Source: Diploscapter coronatus
Lineage: Eukaryota; Nematoda; Chromadorea; Rhabditida; Rhabditidae
Assembly: GCA_964036155.1 (NCBI GenBank)
Contig: OZ038423.1
Coordinates: 1,612,001 to 1,676,000 of the forward strand
DNA: 64,000 bases
Direction of reading: 5' to 3'
Part shown: one piece after another, positions 60,638-64,000 of the stretch
How positions within the stretch are numbered: the stretch's first letter is position 1
Layout of the letters: each line of letters begins with the position of its first letter
Program-made: the position numbers and the translations under genes
Notes under the pieces: generated by a model
What the model saw: only the letters and a program-made list of their open reading frames with translations
What the model was told of the DNA's origin: nothing
The model's database searches: none

Positions 60638-62849
60638 ATGCCGATGGCCTCTGTATCAGAGTCAGTCTGCACAGCGGTGGCCGTCTCTCCCTCGAGGAGC
60701 TCTGCCTCAGGGGAAGATCCGCCCTCCCCCCTCCCGGAACAACAGGAACAGGCTATACTTGTGAATTTCCAAACCTGCGGGTGTCCGCATAAGCGAGAAA
60801 GTAGGTCTTTTCGAGAGACAGAAAGAAGTCCTGCTCTTTTCCTCTCTCGACTAGACACACTATCTCGGTTATGCGGATACCTGCGGGTGTGAAAACTTAC
60901 AAATTAGGAACAGGCCGAACAAGGGCAAATCGAGAATGTCGAGAATGAAGGACGGGCTGCCCTCATCGAGAACAACGAATTTCACGACATCGACCAATAC
61001 AGATTCCCCATCATCAAAGGGTTCGTCAGGGTGAGTCGGTTTTTGTCTAACAAATTTTCTTGATGGTTTTCTCGACAAAGTCTTGAATTTTCGATGCATT
61101 TTTTAAGAATATTTTTCGCCTTCTAAAATGCTCATCGTTTTCAAAGCGAATCTCTTGAAATGCTTAACTCCTAAAAGAGGTGTTGATTAGTTCAGCTCCT
61201 AGCCCTGGTGATCTATATCTACATGTTGTGTCTGTCCTACATCCGCGTGCACACCGTCTTCCCTCACGTTGTCTGCCAGCTCTACAAGCGATGCACTATT
61301 GCAGATCCACAACCTCTCTTCTTCGAAGTAAGGCTTTTTTAGAGTTGATCTGTTTTGCCAACTTTCTATTCAACACTCGGTTTTGTTCAACAGAAAACCC
61401 AGCCTTTTTTGATAATTCAAGCCCGCGAGCCCAAAATTTGAAAATTAAGCTTCTCATCGAAAATGTACGGAAAATGCAGAATTTTAGCTAGGCCCCACCT
61501 TCCTCGATCCGAATTTTCGAGTTCGAATCTAAGAAATTGTCATTTTTGGGAAAGTCTGTTGAACAAAAATCTAAAATTTCTGCGTTATGTAGCAAACCCT
61601 GGTATTTTCTGTTGAACAGGAATTCTAAGTAAACGCGAAAAAAAATCATATCTTGAGAGAATTTTTAAAGAAAATTCGAGAGATAAGATCAAGTGGGACC
61701 TTTTGCACTAGTTACCCTCAAGTTACTCTTGCCCTTTTATAGAAGCTACCCTCTTCCCCATTCTACTTTCCAGAAAAGGATAACTTTTACGAAAGACTAA
61801 GAGTAACTAGGCTAGTGCAAGAGACCCCCATCTGGGTGTTCTTGGAATAATTGTATTGTTTGAGTGGTTAGAATTCTGCCTGGTTGTGGTGGTGCAAGGT
61901 GTGATCCCGGCGACGGGCATATGCGCAGTCTTCCTCACTTCGCTCGTTTTGCACTGGGCCCCGCAAATCGCGAATCCCCAATGGAAGACAGGCCTCCTTC
62001 GCGTCTCTACTCCGCACTATCTCAATTTCATCGTCATGGTTCGCTATTTTTTCCTTTGGAATAATAATCTATTCTGAGATTTAAATAGTTCTAAGGATGA
62101 GTAAGTTTAAAAAAAACAAATACGTGAAATATCTTTTTCAGTGCTACTTGGCGTTCAATTCGATATGCATTTCGATAAGTCGGCTCGATAAAATTACGCA
62201 TTCTGAGGCAGAGATGCAGAGGTACCAAATTCGGCTTTGGAGCAATTACTATGAAGAGGTTCGAATTTCCTCACATTTTTTCATGACTGAACACTAACGA
62301 CTCATTGTATAACGCAACAAAACCACATCACAAACTTAAAAAAAATTAAACTTCTCAAAACTCGACCCGCAGAAAAATAACGCGTCGTATTGAGAGAGGA
62401 AAAACATGTCATCTTTTTTCTCTCGAAACGATGTGCTATTTTTCTGCGGGTCGAGTTTGAGAAGTCTGATAGAACTCAGCAGGCTTTAGGGCTAGGGAGT
62501 GTAGCAAAAAAATACTGAATTTTACAAAAACGATGGTAGTGTTATGCTGGTGAATCAAACCCCTTATAATTCCCACCCTCTTTTCTTTTCCTATACTATT
62601 TTCCGAAAAAGGATGTGAACAACAAAAAGGTTATGGTGAAAAGAGGGTGAGAGTTAGTGAGTCGTAAATAATACATGCGACTCTTTCTTTTTCTAATACC
62701 ATTTTTCCATTCAGAACACGACTTTCCTGTTCCATTTCTACAGCTGCTTCCATCTTCTAACTGCGTGCTTCCTGAGCGGAGCCGAAGTGAATATAGCGAT
62801 CGAGAGAAACAAGTGCCGAGTGGCCAGACTAAGAAGGCGCAGAGGATAG
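60638..62849 (+). CDS. Unrecognised four-helix membrane protein
   Basis: Six exons in phase, 264 aa; I do not recognise the family. Residues 1-80 are a polar, acidic, probably cytosolic tail (MPMASVSESV ... PLPEQQEQ, then IENVENEG). Four hydrophobic helices follow: LLALVIYIYMLCLSYI, LEFCLVVVVQGVIPATGI (continuing to about VLHW), YLNFIVMCYLAFNSICISI and FLFHFYSCFHLLTACFLS. The C-terminus is strongly basic (RVARLRRRRG), suggesting a cytosolic end. Exon 1 is taken to end at 60751 with a GC donor; ending it later would alter a few residues only. Hairpin elements sit in the first intron (60781-60880) and the third (61700-61826), plus one near-perfect hairpin in the fifth (62351-62464). It could be a diverged receptor or tetraspan-type protein; function unknown. 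Confidence 0.7.
60773..60890. repeat. Hairpin flanked by 12-bp direct repeats
   Basis: acctgcgggtgt occurs at 60773-60784 and again at 60879-60890; overlapping them are inverted arms (tccgcataa at 60784-60792, ttatgcgga at 60869-60877). It lies in the first intron of the four-helix gene and looks like an inserted element. Confidence 0.6.
61700..61826. repeat. Imperfect hairpin in intron of four-helix gene
   Basis: ttttgcactag...agttactctt at the left pairs with aagagtaact...ctagtgcaaga at the right; flanks gggacc and gagacccc extend the pairing. Confidence 0.6.
62351..62464. repeat. 114-bp hairpin element, second family
   Basis: Arms of about 28 nt (cttctcaaaactcgaccc and onward, 62351-62379) return inverted at 62437-62464 almost without mismatch. 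The outer arm resembles that of 17497-17648. It lies in the last intron of the four-helix gene. Confidence 0.8.
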
Positions 62850-63364
62850 AGACAATCCAAAGGACTAGCCAATCTGCCTCAAACCAAGCATATCGATTCA
62901 TTCCATTAAAATTAGTCATTCATCCATCGGAGTAAATTAATCATTGTTAACTTTTTGGTTGAAATGTTGAAAAAGATGGTTTCATTCCAAAATCCTATTT
63001 TAGCGAATTCTCATTAGAGCGCGCTTCCCGTTTTGTGTTGGCATAAGTGAATGCAGCTGAGAGGAAGCGATCAATTCACTCCATTCAGCAGTCAATATCT
63101 ACGTTTCAATCACAATCGATATTTCTCTCGTTCCTGGCTTGATTTTCTTTGGCTAGTATTCTAATTTTCGAAAGTAATAATCGATTAAAATTTTTCATGG
63201 TCACCTGTCTAATTCATCCGCTTACTATGACCATAATTTGTAGAATTCACCGGTTATTTTTTTATTTTCTCGGCATTTCTTAACCTTAGAAGCCTGGTGA
63301 ATTATGCCGAAAGCTTAGTTCCGTGATGATTTGCTTTATTGTTTGGTTTTCTAGATGCAGTAAA
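62850..63364. other. Intergenic; upstream of TMF1-like gene
   Basis: About 500 nt between two + strand genes; no exon recognised. Ends with a tttctag acceptor 10 nt before the next ATG. Confidence 0.4.
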
Positions 63365-64000
63365 ATGAACCTGTCGTGGAATCAGCTGGCGAAGACGGCC
63401 AATCAACTGGCCAAACAGGCGCAGAGACGCATCGACACTGTCCTCGACATCAAGGATGACGGAGAGGGATCGAACGTTGCAGGGGAAAGCAGTGGACAGG
63501 TTGATAGTTTCATGCAATTCTTAGAAAATACTATTTTACGTAGTTTTTCTTTCTAGTTTTATGACGATAACTCGGAAAAGAACCCGAAACGGAATGAATA
63601 AGCACCGTCATTTAAGTAGATTTTACCATTTATGGTGTAAGGACGGTAGGCAAATTTCGGTCTTTATTCATCCCGTCTTTGCGGCTCTTTTACGGGTTAT
63701 CTCTTATAGCAAGTATGGAGTTTTCGAACTTTCTAGAAATAAAATTTTTATGAGTCTTCTATAAATGTCTTGCAAAAATCAGCTTCTTCTATTCTTCCAG
63801 AGCATGATGGACATCGACTTGCTCTCTCCGAGCTCGATGATCGCGAATGTCGAGGACAGCGAAGAATCGATTCACTCGGTCGCTGAGAGCACGTCCTCAC
63901 AGTCCACAGTCACGGTCACCAAGCAGCCAGAGATTCAGAATCCTTGGGACAACACTTGGACTACCTCGGAGGTTAGAATACTGTGAACATTCTCTTTCAA
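63365..64000 (+). CDS. TMF1-like golgin, N-terminal part (runs off the window)
   Basis: Two exons are visible (63365-63499 and 63801-63971), 102 codons, ending at a proper donor, so more exons lie outside. The start MNLSWNQLAKTANQLAKQAQ and RRIDTVLDI form an amphipathic helix like the N-terminus of TMF1/ARA160 (MSWF...FAKQAL, SIDRVLDI). Then comes a Ser/Glu-rich stretch and NPWDNTWTTSE, comparable to the WD-type patch after the TMF1 N-terminus. Known role: trans-Golgi coiled-coil tether that binds Rab6. The coiled coil itself is not in the window. Other golgins with similar N-terminal helices are possible. An in-frame ATG upstream (63323) reads through the acceptor and is less likely. Confidence 0.6.

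Overview
The window looks like nuclear DNA of a free-living-type nematode. Protein-coding exons are short and densely spliced, introns are mostly about 40-60 nt with T-rich 3' ends (tttcag, atttag), intergenic DNA is AT-rich, and the gene content is nematode-specific in places: a cuticle collagen, a divergent nuclear hormone receptor, a secreted multi-lectin protein and an Ig/FN3 neuronal surface protein. Several starts lie a few bases after a splice-acceptor-like AG, as expected for spliced-leader trans-splicing. I cannot name the species.

I rebuilt 17 genes by joining exons in phase: 7 on + and 10 on -. Left part (0-20 kb): cuticle collagen (+, 436-4057), divergent cytosolic-type Hsp70 (+, 5957-9478), RIG-3-like GPI-anchored 3xIg+FN3 protein (-, 10474-15878), CWC25-like splicing factor (-, 17677-20175).

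Middle part (21-36 kb): a run of sulfur/one-carbon genes mixed with flavin monooxygenases. It holds a cystathionine gamma-lyase-family enzyme (-, 21212-23478, with apparent lesions), FMO copy 1 (-, 24176-26363), S-adenosylmethionine synthetase (-, 27248-29105), a SAM-dependent methyltransferase (+, 31831-33880) and FMO copy 2 (-, 34217-35987). The products could act in one metabolic neighbourhood: SAM supply, SAM use, transsulfuration, NADPH-dependent oxidation.

Right part (38-64 kb): secreted alpha-carbonic anhydrase (+, 38979-40385), histidine acid phosphatase (-, 41458-43391), GLUT-type sugar transporter (+, 45401-47861), CLN3/battenin (-, 48871-50598), nuclear hormone receptor (-, 51589-55481), secreted triple C-type lectin protein (-, 56425-59202), an unrecognised four-helix membrane protein (+, 60638-62849), and the first two exons of a TMF1-like golgin (+, 63365 to beyond the window).

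Non-coding highlights: a local family of about 100-nt hairpins between 11.8 and 19.7 kb; a second hairpin family; a roughly 300-bp repeat in two copies 23 kb apart; a 12-mer found four times; and six GC-AG introns. No tRNA, rRNA, CRISPR or autonomous transposon was seen. All gene models are by eye from splice phase and family motifs; no alignment or transcript data were available.
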